Shown here in pieces: positions 8,773 to 17,871 of a stretch of 64,000 nt of DNA. The notes under the pieces were generated by a model. The model had not been told where the DNA came from, did not search any database, and saw only the letters and a list, made by a program, of their open reading frames with translations. This stretch comes from CBDFLD01 sp965249005 (lineage in GTDB: Bacteria; Acidobacteriota; UBA6911). Every line of letters begins with the position of its first letter. Within the stretch, counting starts at the first letter, position 1. The position numbers and the translations under genes were made by a program. Location of the stretch: positions 62,001 to 126,000 of the forward strand of contig CBDFLD010000016.1 of the NCBI GenBank assembly GCA_965249005.1, read 5' to 3'.

Positions 8773-9597
8773 TCATCGAGGTGCCTTCCGGATGTAAATG
8801 GCCCCACCCAAACTGCGGAAGAGTATCTGCTTTCCACCACCATTCAAGGTGCCACGAATCCCTCTTTGGACCGCAGGCTGCGAAACCGTTTTTCCACTCT
8901 TCACGGCCTGCGTCAAAATCGGGGTAGGCGCCATCTGAATATCGAAATCCGTGTAAACCTGGCTGGCGTGGGTCTCGATCCAGAGGCTGCAGCCAATATC
9001 AGCTCCAAGCGTTGCGTCTATTGTTCCATTGACGGAGCCAAAGAACATATCCTGAGAAGGCGTCGCACCGACGAAAGTCACGGATACGCGGCCGTTGATC
9101 GCATGAACGTTCGCAGGTCCAGAAATGTTCCGGAGCTCGACCTCTCCGTTCACGCTACTGGCATCGATGGAGCCCTCGACGCCGTCTACATAGATTCCGC
9201 CTTTGCCCAGCGTGCTCAGCCGGAGGGAAGTCCGAGGCGGCACCTGAAGCCTCAGGTCGACCGCTCGAACCTGCGATTGCACGCGAACCGCCATGACATT
9301 GTCTGTTTCCTCAATCGTCAAGCCGGTGTTGGAAGTATCTATGCGCTGCATGCCGAGCTCGAGCAGATCCGGCGCCCTGGAAATACCAGATGGATGGCGC
9401 ATGGCCTCAACGCGAACTTCGCCCTCAGAAGAAGTCTGGACCCGGATTGCCCCCTTGGCGAGGTGTACCTGGACCAGACCCGGCGTAGCCGGATCGGAGA
9501 AAGCGACCGAGATCTCTTCCGAGTGGGCCCGCGGAATACAGATCCAAAACAGCCATGCCGCCATCCACCCGACCATTCTCAGAACGCCTGTTTTCAC
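8773..9597 (-). CDS. Exported DUF4097-like beta-repeat protein
   Basis: A 274-residue exported protein. The N terminus (GVLRMVGWMAAWLFWICIPR) is a signal peptide with cleavage near AHSEE. The mature part is rich in short beta strands with the repeating motifs GSIDASSVNGEVELRNISG and SGPANVHAINGRVSVTF, then FFGSVNGTIDATLGA. This pattern is typical of DUF4097/DUF4098 adhesin-like families with a right-handed beta-helix-like fold. Its task is unknown. Start: GTG at 9597, five bases after GGGGAGG; the GTG at 9618 lies ahead of that site. No near operon partner. Confidence 0.75.
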   Translation of the reverse strand: MKTGVLRMVGWMAAWLFWICIPRAHSEEISVAFSDPATPGLVQVHLAKGAIRVQTSSEGEVRVEAMRHPSGISRAPDLLELGMQRIDTSNTGLTIEETDNVMAVRVQSQVRAVDLRLQVPPRTSLRLSTLGKGGIYVDGVEGSIDASSVNGEVELRNISGPANVHAINGRVSVTFVGATPSQDMFFGSVNGTIDATLGADIGCSLWIETHASQVYTDFDIQMAPTPILTQAVKSGKTVSQPAVQRGIRGTLNGGGKQILFRSLGGAIYIRKAPR

Positions 9598-9813
9598 GCG
9601 ATCCTCCCCTCGAGCCACCGGAGACAGCTAACCCGGCACTCCATTTACAAAGTAAGCAGCGTCTCTTGCGGCCGGGCGCACGGTCACTATCCGCCGTCGC
9701 GGCAGGAGCACTAAAAGGGCCGGCAGCGCGCGAGCGGCAAGGAGCAATCCGTGTGCATTTGGCCGGAATCCTCGCCAGGGTGAGCGGACGACCGTAACGA
9801 CTCGCGGTGCGGG

Positions 9814-10186
9814 CTATTGTCTTACGGGATGCTCGGCACCAAAACCGCGAACGAAGGGTCCTTTGCTGCCGTCAGGAAGAATGGTGTGAACGGAGGTACG
9901 TGCCTCCGTGAGCTGTGATGAGGACAGTTGCCGGGCGCCTTCCAAGACTGCCCCACGAAAATCTGCCGCCATCAGGTTGGCTGCCCCGAAGAGAGAATCC
10001 GCCAGGATAGCGTTGCTGAAGTCCGTCGTGCTCAGGTTGGCATCTCTAAAATCACAGTTGACCAGTGCAGCACGGTGAAACACGCTATGGCTCAGGTTGC
10101 TCTGACCAAACTTCGCCGAGTGAATCTGAGTCCCTCGAAAATCACAATTCAGGATCTCAGCCAAGGTGAATGTGGCGTCATCTAGA
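9814..10186 (-). pseudogene. Pentapeptide-repeat protein, C-terminal part separated by IS1380
   Basis: This is the 3' part of a gene split by the element at 10187-12038. It encodes pentapeptide repeats: DDATFTLAEILNCDFRGTQI, HRAALVNCDFRDANLSTTDF and NLMAADFRGAVLEGA. It ends ...FVRGFGAEHPVRQ. Joining the 5' part (through 12045) to one copy of the TCTAGA duplication and this part gives one uninterrupted frame of 321 residues, with the junction reading ESNLDDATFT as a perfect repeat unit. An open frame starts at 10419 inside the IS and reads in phase into this part, so a chimeric product is formally possible. Function of the parent is unknown; such proteins fold as right-handed quadrilateral helices. 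Confidence 0.85.
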
Positions 10187-10293
10187 CCCAAAATAAGCGA
10201 GGTATGAGCTCGCTCGGAAAATCGTTTGCCTTTTCCGAATATCTCGTGGATTTCAGCTCCTTGTGCGTAACAGGGAAAGCAAAGAGAAACACA

Positions 10294-10344
10294 AGAGACA
10301 AACCTTCCATTGGTTGTCTGGATCACTTGATCTTGTTTGTCTCT
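10294..10344. repeat. Inverted repeat at 3' side of IS1380 transposase, copy 1
   Basis: AGAGACAAAC (10294-10303) and its perfect complement GTTTGTCTCT (10335-10344) bracket a loop that itself contains a GATCA/TGATC pair. The same structure is in copy 2 at 20044-20094. It lies just after the transposase stop and could end transcription or be a structural part of the element's end. Confidence 0.6.
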
Positions 10345-10415
10345 GTTATGCCCTTCCTTTCGCCCGCCACTCTTGCTCCGCCGGGGGTACGGGCTCACCC
10401 GCCGGCGAGGCGCCT

Positions 10416-11921
10416 TCAAGTAAACCTGAGTTGCCTGATATAGTCGAACGTCGCCAAAAAGGTTTCGAGATGCTTGCTATAGGCCAATATCCTGTAAACG
10501 AGGCGACGACCGGTTCTTACAATCTGACAGGGTATTTGCACAAAGTTCACCAGGAAGCGTTTGAACTCCATCCTCAAGATATCACGACGTACTGTCGGCG
10601 CCTGCGTCACCAGGCCATACCAGGCCTTCAGATTCCACGCCAGCGATGCGATGACCATGTAGGCCCAGTTCGATACCAGACTGTCCGAAGGCATCCTCAA
10701 GGCGTTCACTCCACTCTTGAGCTGACCGATGACGTTTTCCTGGTTGCAGCGATCGTTGGCAAAAAGGACCACTTCTCCCATCGTCATCTCCCGATCGTTG
10801 GTGATGTAGAAGAAGTACCGGACCTCATCAAACAGCCGGTGCTCCCCCTTTTCGATCGTGAGGTTCTTCCGAACCACAACCATGCGATAGGTTTTCTTAC
10901 AGTGTCCGGGACGATAGTCAAACTCGGCGACCTGCTCGCTCTGCAGGCGGATGTTCTTGAATTCTCTCTCCTTGATTACTTGTTCTTTGACGTTTTCCGG
11001 ACGGCGCCGTTCTTCGCTCTTGACCTCATAACGAGGAGGCCGATCGAGCGGTTTCCATTGTCTCTCCGGCAGGGCATCGGCCATCCCGACCAGGTTCGGC
11101 TTGGCGTCATAACCAAAGACAAAACCAACCCGCTCGTCCCAGCGATCGAAGTTTCTCGTCAGCGAGAAATCCGTGTCGCCCCGAAGCCAGACCTTCGTAA
11201 ACACCGACGACACCAGATCGATTGCCCGGTCCATCCACTCGGCCGCTCCGTCGGAAGAGGGACGGTTGCCCGGCCGATTCATCAGATAGAGGACCTCATT
11301 CGTATTGGCCAAGGTCACGATCAACGGTGCGTAACCCCAGATCCCGTTGTAGGCAATGTCCATTCCTTCCTTGCATTCCCCCAAGGTTCCGGCGACGGTC
11401 CCGTCCACGTCGATGATGGCCTCCTTCCGGAAGGAAGCATCCTGCAACTTCCACACCTTGGTTCGGGTTTCATTGATGGTTTCCTGAAGTCCGAAGATCC
11501 AATCCTCATCGAAACGACGGAGGAAATCTCCAGCCGTCGTGGAATCCGGAATCCTCTCGGCTCCCAGTCCGTTCATGTAGGTCTCATCCTGGCGCAACCG
11601 CTCGATATCTTCGAGACAGGTTCCACCCGACAAGACGTTGTATGCGATGTTCAGTACATGATCGGATTCCCAGTAAGGAAAGTGGTACTTGAGCAAAACG
11701 ATGTTTCTGTTGATATCTTTGTCCAATCCAAGCTTACACACGAGCTTGTGAATGGCTCCGATACCACCAGATCCGATGGCGCGCGTTCTCTCGGCGATCT
11801 CGTAGTAGGTGTTGGAGTCCTTGAACATAGGATCGGACCGGTCCTCAAACTGATTTCTTTCCAACCGGCGTGTAAGATTTTGCTTGTCTCGGAGGAGGAT
11901 TCTGTGGTTTCTTTTATTCAC
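10416..11921 (-). CDS. IS1380-family transposase, intact
   Basis: A 501-residue DDE transposase of the IS1380 family. The catalytic triad is visible: Asp in KEAIIDVDGTVAGTLGE, Asp in VWLRGDTDFSLTRNFD, and Glu in FANDRCNQENVIGQLKSG, the last being the conserved N-x-E-N-x-I block of the family. The length and the 1.85-kb element size fit the family. The start is GTG at 11921, preceded by an AAGGAG site (about 13 bases upstream) in CGAAAGGAGCACATTCCAG. The frame is complete, so this copy could supply transposase to the frameshifted copy 2. Confidence 0.93.
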   Translation of the reverse strand: MNKRNHRILLRDKQNLTRRLERNQFEDRSDPMFKDSNTYYEIAERTRAIGSGGIGAIHKLVCKLGLDKDINRNIVLLKYHFPYWESDHVLNIAYNVLSGGTCLEDIERLRQDETYMNGLGAERIPDSTTAGDFLRRFDEDWIFGLQETINETRTKVWKLQDASFRKEAIIDVDGTVAGTLGECKEGMDIAYNGIWGYAPLIVTLANTNEVLYLMNRPGNRPSSDGAAEWMDRAIDLVSSVFTKVWLRGDTDFSLTRNFDRWDERVGFVFGYDAKPNLVGMADALPERQWKPLDRPPRYEVKSEERRRPENVKEQVIKEREFKNIRLQSEQVAEFDYRPGHCKKTYRMVVVRKNLTIEKGEHRLFDEVRYFFYITNDREMTMGEVVLFANDRCNQENVIGQLKSGVNALRMPSDSLVSNWAYMVIASLAWNLKAWYGLVTQAPTVRRDILRMEFKRFLVNFVQIPCQIVRTGRRLVYRILAYSKHLETFLATFDYIRQLRFT

Positions 11922-12038
11922 CTGGAATGTGCTCCTTTCGGGATGTCTTGTAAATATATCAAACGCATTTTATCCCGTAACGGCGCACGTTCCAGGGCTT
12001 TTCTTCCTCCTCATGCAAAAAATCACGCTGGACTAAGG

Positions 12039-12637
12039 TCTAGATTCGACTCCAGGAATCGACTCGACTGAACCCGTGTGTGCAGGAAGTTCGACCCTTC
12101 CATTCTGGCGTCGCTAAAATTGCAATCGGATACGATGGATCGGTTTAGACAGACCCCTTCCATGATAGCGCCCATGAAATTGCAGCCGGTCATACGAACC
12201 TCGAACATCCGGCATTCTCGCAGGTTGGTATCGCGGAAAACGGCGGTCTCCATGTGAGCTTCCGAGAAGTTGGACTCCGCCACCCACGCGTTCTGAAAAT
12301 TGGCACCGGAAAGATGGGACCCCGTAAGATCCACGTGCAGCGCGGACGTGTTCCGGAAGTCCGCGTTGCGCAGGTCTGAGCCGCTGAGATCCGCATCCGT
12401 CAGGTCGGACTCTACAAAGCTCGTACCTCGCAAGATTGCCCGCGACAAACGGACGTTCTGGAGGTCCAAACCCGCCAGTACCGCCCCCGCCAAGTTAGCT
12501 CTCTCGCCTCCGCGCCGGTCCAACCAAGCGTCATGAAAATCGAGTATCTCGCGTACGCTACGGTCCTTAACGATCACTTCCGCGGTCGTGACTCGCTCCC
12601 GTCTGGTTCCATCCGTTTGCGTTGGTGACAGTTCCAT
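12039..12637 (-). pseudogene. Pentapeptide-repeat protein, N-terminal part, interrupted by IS1380
   Basis: This is the 5' part of the split gene, about 199 codons. After a linker (residues 1-45) it has many pentapeptide repeats of the A(D/N)LXX type: GANLQNVRL-like units, ESDLTDADLSGSDLRNADFR, SHLSGANFQNAWVAESNFSE and GAIMEGVCLNRSI. The start ATG at 12637 has a weak GGGGAA site. The frame continues 18 bases into the IS and stops at 12023. The parent gene is restored in frame if the IS and one TCTAGA are removed. Pentapeptide proteins include gyrase protectors and effectors, but nothing here shows which role applies. Confidence 0.87.
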
Positions 12638-13156
12638 GACACCGCTTCCCCGTTGGCTTTGATGCTTTCATCGTCGCTGGGCGGAGGAACCTTTAACCAA
12701 ATCGCGAATCCGCGCGGCCAGGAAAGCGCCTCTGATCGTTGCAGACCGAATCGCCCGCAGGTTTGTCCCGGACTCGCGATTCCGTTCCTGCCGATCCGCC
12801 GAGCGACACCCAGCTTCTCCGGCCGAAAATGTCTGACAACCCCTCACTATAATTAATCCGTACCATCATGTATTGATGTGTAACTATTCATGGTTATTAT
12901 TTTATATATTCCAAAATATCTGAGCGCTGCCCTTATCCGCTCATCGCACCACCGTGCTAGTTTTGGGGGAGTCGATTGCCTCACCTCTTGCGCCCCGATG
13001 GCATTGTCGCCCAATGAGGCTCGCGTTGGATACACGACTCAAAATAGATATAATTCCTTTTCATCCATCGAATCGATGGACGTCGAAGCGGCACGCAGCT
13101 CTCTCTTCGCTGAAAGCCTCGCCCTTTCACGATCTCGCGCAGGGAACCGGTGTAGA
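12638..13156. other. Long gene-free region and probable leader before kgd
   Basis: About 520 bases between the divergent pentapeptide gene and the chosen kgd start. The part 12845-12920 is strikingly AT-rich for this window and holds a perfect -10 box. The kgd frame is open back to 12890, but its first 89 codons read as Ser/Arg-rich sequence unlike any E2 N terminus, so I treat this as a leader of roughly 300 bases. No known riboswitch fold was recognised. Confidence 0.45.
12848..12853 (+). promoter_or_regulatory. Candidate -10 element for kgd
   Basis: A perfect TATAAT lies at 12848-12853 in an AT-rich patch upstream of kgd. No good -35 is present at 16-18 bases (the best-placed hexamer is CGAAAA), so the promoter may need an activator. 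Direction is inferred from the downstream gene. Confidence 0.4.
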
Positions 13157-16100
13157 ATGGAAAAATCAAAACTTACGAGCGGCTTCGAAGGCAAGGAACC
13201 TGAACCGACCGGGGCAGAGCTCCAACCGATCCGGGGCGGCAGGGCAAAACTCGCGGAAAACATGAATGCGAGTCTGCAGGTGCCCACGGCTACTTCCTAT
13301 CGGTCGATCCCGGTCAAGCTCTTGGAAGAAAACCGCAGAATTCTCAACGATCACTTGCAACGCAGCGGACGAGCCAAGCTTTCTTTCACTCACTTGGTTG
13401 GATGGGCTATGGTGTGTGCGCTGCGTGAGTATCCGGGTTTTCGCACATCGTTCGCGTCCGTGGATGGAACCTACCATCGACGGATTGCGCCCCATATCCA
13501 CCTGGGCGTCGCCGTCGATATCGCACGAAGGGATGGCAGCCGGAATCTCTTGGTGCCGAGCATAAAGGGCGTGGGGACCATGAACTTCACGCACTTCTGG
13601 CAGGCATACGATGATGTTGTTGTGCGAGCCCGAACGGGACAATTGGAGCCCTCCGATTTCGAAGAGACAACGATCACGCTGACCAACCCTGGAACCGTCG
13701 GAACCGTGTCCTCACTGCCTCGCCTCATGGTTGGCCAGTCGGCAATCGTGGCCATTGGCGCGATTCAATATCCCGCGGAATATCATGCCTGGAGCGACAG
13801 AGCCCTTTCGCGTGCAGGGCTGAGCAAGGTCATGGAAGTGAGTTGTACCTACGATCACAGAATCATCCAAGGGGCAGAATCCGGCCGGTTTCTCGAAAGG
13901 ATGCACAACCTTCTGCTCGGCGAAGAAGGATTCTACGGCCGGATCTTCGAGGACCTCAAGATACCCGACCGTCCTGTGATCTGGGCCATGGATGTACCTG
14001 TGGGCAGCCCCGTGGTTCGTGCACCGGACCCACAGAAGCAGGCAGGAGTGCTGCAATTGATCAACCTCTATCGCGTTCGGGGACACCTGATTGCAAACTT
14101 GGATCCCTTGGGCAAACAGACTCCCTATCACCCCGAGTTGGACGCGTCGAGTTATGGGCTGACTTTGTGGGACCTCGACCGCGAATTCGTCACAGGAGGA
14201 ATCGGAGGTCTTCCCCAGGCAACATTGCGGGAGATTCTCCAAGTGCTTCGCCAGGCGTATTGCCAGAAGATCGGCGTTGAGTATCGTCACATTCAGGATC
14301 CTGACGAAAAGCTCTGGATCCAGGAACGCATGGAACCACCCGAGGTTCGCACGCCTTTTCCTCACGCTCGAAAGCGCCAAATCCTGACTCAACTGGTGAC
14401 GGCCGAGTTGTTCGAACAGTTTCTCCACAAGAGGTTCATCGGGCACAAACGCTACGGACTGGAAGGAGCGGAGACGTTGATTCCTGCGATCGCCGAGATC
14501 CTGCGAGCGGCCGTGACCTCCAAGGTCGACGAGGCCGTGATCGGCATGGCCCACCGTGGACGTCTGAACATCCTGTCGAACATCATAGGGAAACCGCTGG
14601 TGAAGGTTCTTTCCGAATTCGAGGACGTCGAAGATCCGTTGGCGACTCAAGGTTCCGGAGACGTCAAGTACCATCTGGGAGCGTCCGGATGGTTCGACAG
14701 CGGCGGTAGGATTCTCGTTTCGGTAGTTCCGAATCCGAGCCATCTGGAGTGGGTGAACCCGGTCGTGGAAGGTATCGTTCGGGCCAAGCAGGAGCGGCGC
14801 GGTGACCGCAAGCGGGAGAAGGTGATTCCGGTCCTGATTCACGGGGACGCGGCTTTTGCCGGGCAAGGTGTTGTCTACGAAACTCTAAACCTCTCACAAC
14901 TCCGAGGCTATCGGACCGGGGGAACTGTTCACATAATCATCAACAATCAGATCGGCTTTACCACCCCGCCAGAAGACGCGCGTTCATCTCCGTATGCCAC
15001 CGACGTCGCGAAGTCCGTTCAGGCTCCGATTCTACACGTCAATGGAGACGATCCCGAATCGGCGGTTCGGGTCAGCCGGTTGGCATTCGATTACCGGCAG
15101 CGCTTCAAAAAGGACGTAGTCATCGATCTGTTCTGCTATCGGAGGCATGGACACAACGAAGCGGACGAGCCAAGCTACACGCGGCCGTTTCTCTACAGGA
15201 AGATCCGTCAGCAGCCTTCGGTTCTCTCGCTCTACTCAGAACAGTTGAAGAAGGAAGGCTCGCTCCGCCACGCAGAGTTGGAGGCGATCTCCGGTGCGTA
15301 TCAACGAGAACTGGATCTCGCGTTCCAGGAAACGCAAACCGGAGAACACCATTTCGTCCCCGACGTCCCGTTGGCAGTTTCAGAGGAAGAACTCATGGAA
15401 TTCCAGCCGACGGGTGGAACCCAGGTAGATCTGGAGCTGCTGCAAAGTGTGGCGGATTCACTTACGACCTTGCCCGCGGGCTTTCAGATCCACCCCAAAC
15501 TGGCACCCTTTCTCGCAAAGCGGCGTGCGAGCATCACGAAAAAGGGTCCGGTCGACTGGAGTTTTGCTGAAGCGCTCGCCTTCGGGACGCTGCTCTGCGA
15601 GGGAACGCCCGTTCGTCTCAGCGGGCAGGACAGCGTTCGAGGGACATTCAGCCAGAGACATCTCCTTTTGACCGACGTGGAAAACGAGACCGTATACATC
15701 CCGATGAAGCACCTCCAGGCAGACCAGGCCAGCTTTGAAGCCGTGGACAGCTCCCTTTCTGAGGCTGCCGTGCTCGGGTTCGAGTTCGGTTACAGCGTCG
15801 CCGATCCACTTGCGCTCGTCGTTTGGGAGGCACAATTTGGAGATTTCGCAAACGTTGCCCAAGCGACGATCGACAACTTCATCGCCACTTCCGAAACCAA
15901 GTGGCAGCAGCCTTGCGATCTGGTCTTGCTTCTGCCGCACGGTTTCGAGGGGCAGGGACCCGAGCATTCGAGCGCCCGCCTCGAGCGATTCCTAATCCTC
16001 TGTGCGGAAAACAATATGAGGGTGTGCTGTCCAACGACCGCCAAGCAGCACTTCCACGTGCTGCGACAACAGATGCGCGACGCAAAACGGATTCCCTTGG

Positions 16101-16576
16101 TCCTGTTGTCACCCAAGAGCCTGCTCCGACATCCAGGCGTGGCGTCCACGCTCGCGGAACTTGCAGAGGGTTCTTTCGAGCCGGTTCTCGATGACCCGGC
16201 TGTCTCGGAGAAAGCAGCTATCCGGAGGGTGGTTCTCTGCAGCGGCAAGGTGTACTACGACCTCCATGCGGGCCGGATGAAGGCTGGTTCAGACCAGGTG
16301 GCTCTTGTCCGGCTCGAACGGCTCTACCCATTCCCCGAACGCCAGCTTCGGGACACGCTCGCTTCCTATCGGGCGGCGCAGGAGTTTTACTTCGTGCAGG
16401 AGGAGCCTGGGAATATGGGACCCTGGCCGTTCCTGCGTCATCGCCTCCCCCAGGAACTCTCTTTCCGTTGCCTAAGCCGGGATGAAAGCGCGAGCCCGGC
16501 GTCCGGTTCCGCCAAAACTCACCGTGAAGAGCAAGCCGCACTTGTCCGGTCGGCTGTGCTCGAGGAGCAATCTTGA
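13157..16576 (+). CDS. kgd: Multifunctional 2-oxoglutarate decarboxylase/dehydrogenase E1-E2 (Kgd/OdhA type)
   Basis: A 1139-residue fusion of a dihydrolipoamide succinyltransferase-like domain and a thiamine-diphosphate-dependent 2-oxoglutarate dehydrogenase E1, as in actinobacterial Kgd/OdhA. Residues about 20-270 are the E2-type catalytic domain: VPTATSYRSIPVKLL, TITLTNPGTVGTVSSLPR and the active-site motif DHRIIQGAESG (about 233-243). The E1 part follows: VRGHLIANLDPLG, GMAHRGRLNIL (about 463), NNQIGFTT (about 595) and FCYRRHGHNEADEPSYT (about 660). No lipoyl domain is present, so another protein must carry lipoate. It works in the TCA cycle in the cytoplasm. Start: ATG at 13157 puts MEKSKLTS just before the E2 domain. 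It overlaps bshA by four bases. Confidence 0.92.
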   Translation: MEKSKLTSGFEGKEPEPTGAELQPIRGGRAKLAENMNASLQVPTATSYRSIPVKLLEENRRILNDHLQRSGRAKLSFTHLVGWAMVCALREYPGFRTSFASVDGTYHRRIAPHIHLGVAVDIARRDGSRNLLVPSIKGVGTMNFTHFWQAYDDVVVRARTGQLEPSDFEETTITLTNPGTVGTVSSLPRLMVGQSAIVAIGAIQYPAEYHAWSDRALSRAGLSKVMEVSCTYDHRIIQGAESGRFLERMHNLLLGEEGFYGRIFEDLKIPDRPVIWAMDVPVGSPVVRAPDPQKQAGVLQLINLYRVRGHLIANLDPLGKQTPYHPELDASSYGLTLWDLDREFVTGGIGGLPQATLREILQVLRQAYCQKIGVEYRHIQDPDEKLWIQERMEPPEVRTPFPHARKRQILTQLVTAELFEQFLHKRFIGHKRYGLEGAETLIPAIAEILRAAVTSKVDEAVIGMAHRGRLNILSNIIGKPLVKVLSEFEDVEDPLATQGSGDVKYHLGASGWFDSGGRILVSVVPNPSHLEWVNPVVEGIVRAKQERRGDRKREKVIPVLIHGDAAFAGQGVVYETLNLSQLRGYRTGGTVHIIINNQIGFTTPPEDARSSPYATDVAKSVQAPILHVNGDDPESAVRVSRLAFDYRQRFKKDVVIDLFCYRRHGHNEADEPSYTRPFLYRKIRQQPSVLSLYSEQLKKEGSLRHAELEAISGAYQRELDLAFQETQTGEHHFVPDVPLAVSEEELMEFQPTGGTQVDLELLQSVADSLTTLPAGFQIHPKLAPFLAKRRASITKKGPVDWSFAEALAFGTLLCEGTPVRLSGQDSVRGTFSQRHLLLTDVENETVYIPMKHLQADQASFEAVDSSLSEAAVLGFEFGYSVADPLALVVWEAQFGDFANVAQATIDNFIATSETKWQQPCDLVLLLPHGFEGQGPEHSSARLERFLILCAENNMRVCCPTTAKQHFHVLRQQMRDAKRIPLVLLSPKSLLRHPGVASTLAELAEGSFEPVLDDPAVSEKAAIRRVVLCSGKVYYDLHAGRMKAGSDQVALVRLERLYPFPERQLRDTLASYRAAQEFYFVQEEPGNMGPWPFLRHRLPQELSFRCLSRDESASPASGSAKTHREEQAALVRSAVLEEQS

Positions 16577-17700
16577 GAATAGGGATTACCTGCTATCCCA
16601 CCTACGGGGGGAGCGGAATCGTTGCGACAGAGCTGGGAAAGGAACTCGCCGCACGAGGGCACGAAGTCCATTTCATAAGCTACGCCCGGCCGCTGAGACT
16701 GCAACCGGACCAGAAGAGAATCCAGTTTCACGAGGTCGAGGTAACGACCTATCCCCTCTTCGACCATGCCCCCTATGCTCTGGCATTGGCGACAAAGATG
16801 GTGGAGGTGGCAACATCACACGAACTGGACCTTCTGCACTGTCACTATGCCATTCCGCATTCAGTGAGTGCTTTCCTCGCAAGATCGATGATGAAGGACA
16901 GGCGGCTGCCCGTCGTGACCACGCTGCACGGGACAGACATCACACTGGTTGGCGCTGATCGCTCCTACCTTCCCATTACGCGTTTTTCCATCGAGCAATC
17001 CGACGCCGTCACCGCAATCTCGAACTATTTGAAGGAAGCGACCTACAAGACCTTTGATGTTCAATGCGACATCGAGCTGGTCTACAATTTTGTAAACTGC
17101 GACGTCTTCCGTCCGCAAGCCGACACAGCACTTCGCTCCACCTATGCGGGTCGTGGCGAGAAGATACTGATTCACCTTTCGAATTTTCGTCCTGTGAAGC
17201 GACCCACGGACGTGGTAGAGATCTTCTCACGTGTCAGACGCGAAGTTCCTTCCGTCCTGCTCATGGTTGGGGATGGGCCCGAAAGGAGCCGCTCTGAATG
17301 GCTAGTTCATGACTACGGAATCGCCGATGAAGTTCATTTCCTCGGGAAGCGGGACAACATCGAAGAACTGATTGGCGGAGCGGACGTATTGCTCCTCCCC
17401 AGTGAGAATGAATCCTTCGGGCTCGTGGCACTGGAGGCAATGGCCTGCGAGGTCCCGGTTGTCGCTTCCAGGGTCGGCGGTGTGCCCGAGGTCGTGACCG
17501 ACCAGGTAGACGGTTGCCTGATTCCGGCTGGTGCGGTGGACGAGATGGCTCACGCAACCATCACGCTGCTGCGGGACGAAACTCGCCGTACCCGCATGGG
17601 AAAAGCCGCCCGTAAGAACGCGCGATCCCGCTTTTGTTCGACCAAGATCATTCCGCAGTACGTGGAACTTTACCAGCGCGTAATGGATAGGCCTTCTTGA
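16573..17700 (+). CDS. bshA: N-acetyl-alpha-D-glucosaminyl L-malate synthase, BshA
   Basis: A 375-residue GT4 retaining glycosyltransferase with the BshA N terminus MRIGITCYPTYGGSGIVATE. It also has LHCHYAIPHSVSA, VVTTLHGTDITLVG, LVYNFVNCDVFRP, LIHLSNFRPVKRP and the donor-binding PSENESFGLVALEAMACEVP. BshA joins GlcNAc from UDP-GlcNAc to L-malate, the first step of bacillithiol synthesis. bshB and bshC are not in this window. Start: TTG at 16573, overlapping the kgd TGA (TTGA), with a GAGGAG site upstream, so translation is probably coupled to kgd. Length matches the family. It ends about 170 bases before a convergent lipoprotein gene. Confidence 0.92.
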   Translation: MRIGITCYPTYGGSGIVATELGKELAARGHEVHFISYARPLRLQPDQKRIQFHEVEVTTYPLFDHAPYALALATKMVEVATSHELDLLHCHYAIPHSVSAFLARSMMKDRRLPVVTTLHGTDITLVGADRSYLPITRFSIEQSDAVTAISNYLKEATYKTFDVQCDIELVYNFVNCDVFRPQADTALRSTYAGRGEKILIHLSNFRPVKRPTDVVEIFSRVRREVPSVLLMVGDGPERSRSEWLVHDYGIADEVHFLGKRDNIEELIGGADVLLLPSENESFGLVALEAMACEVPVVASRVGGVPEVVTDQVDGCLIPAGAVDEMAHATITLLRDETRRTRMGKAARKNARSRFCSTKIIPQYVELYQRVMDRPS

Positions 17701-17871
17701 CCCGAGCGAATCCAGGACCAATAACTACGGACTCGCGATCCCAGGCACCCGACTCCCTCTCGGCTCGCCGGGTCGCTTTGGCTGAGCCTGCTCCGGATGG
17801 ACAGGAAAACGTAGCCACTCCCTTCAACAGGTAGCGTTTCTGCCCCCGAATTCAACAGCGCGGAGGAACTG

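Larger units (their letters stand above)
10187..12038 (-). mobile_element. IS1380-family insertion sequence, copy 1 (intact)
   Basis: An 1852-base element. Its left (plus-strand) end is CCCAAAATAAGCGAGG and its right end, on the minus strand, is CCTTAGTCCAGCGTG; these are imperfect inverted repeats sharing CC and AGCG. It is flanked on both sides by TCTAGA (10181-10186 and 12039-12044), a 6-base target duplication. The boundaries are confirmed by comparison with copy 2 (18352-20201), where identity stops at the same points. It carries one intact transposase gene and, after it, a conserved inverted repeat. Insertion split the pentapeptide-repeat gene. Confidence 0.93.

Noticed and set aside
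10263..12071. Plus-strand open frame of 602 codons across IS1380 copy 1
   Set aside because: Antisense to the intact IS1380 transposase; long only because of codon composition. The same shadow appears in copy 2 at 18322-19488.
12890..13156. Extension of kgd to an upstream ATG at 12890
   Set aside because: The extra 89 residues are Ser/Arg-rich and unlike any E2 N terminus; no ribosome site at 12890.
13712..14866. Minus-strand frame of 384 codons inside kgd
   Set aside because: Antisense shadow of a strongly conserved gene.
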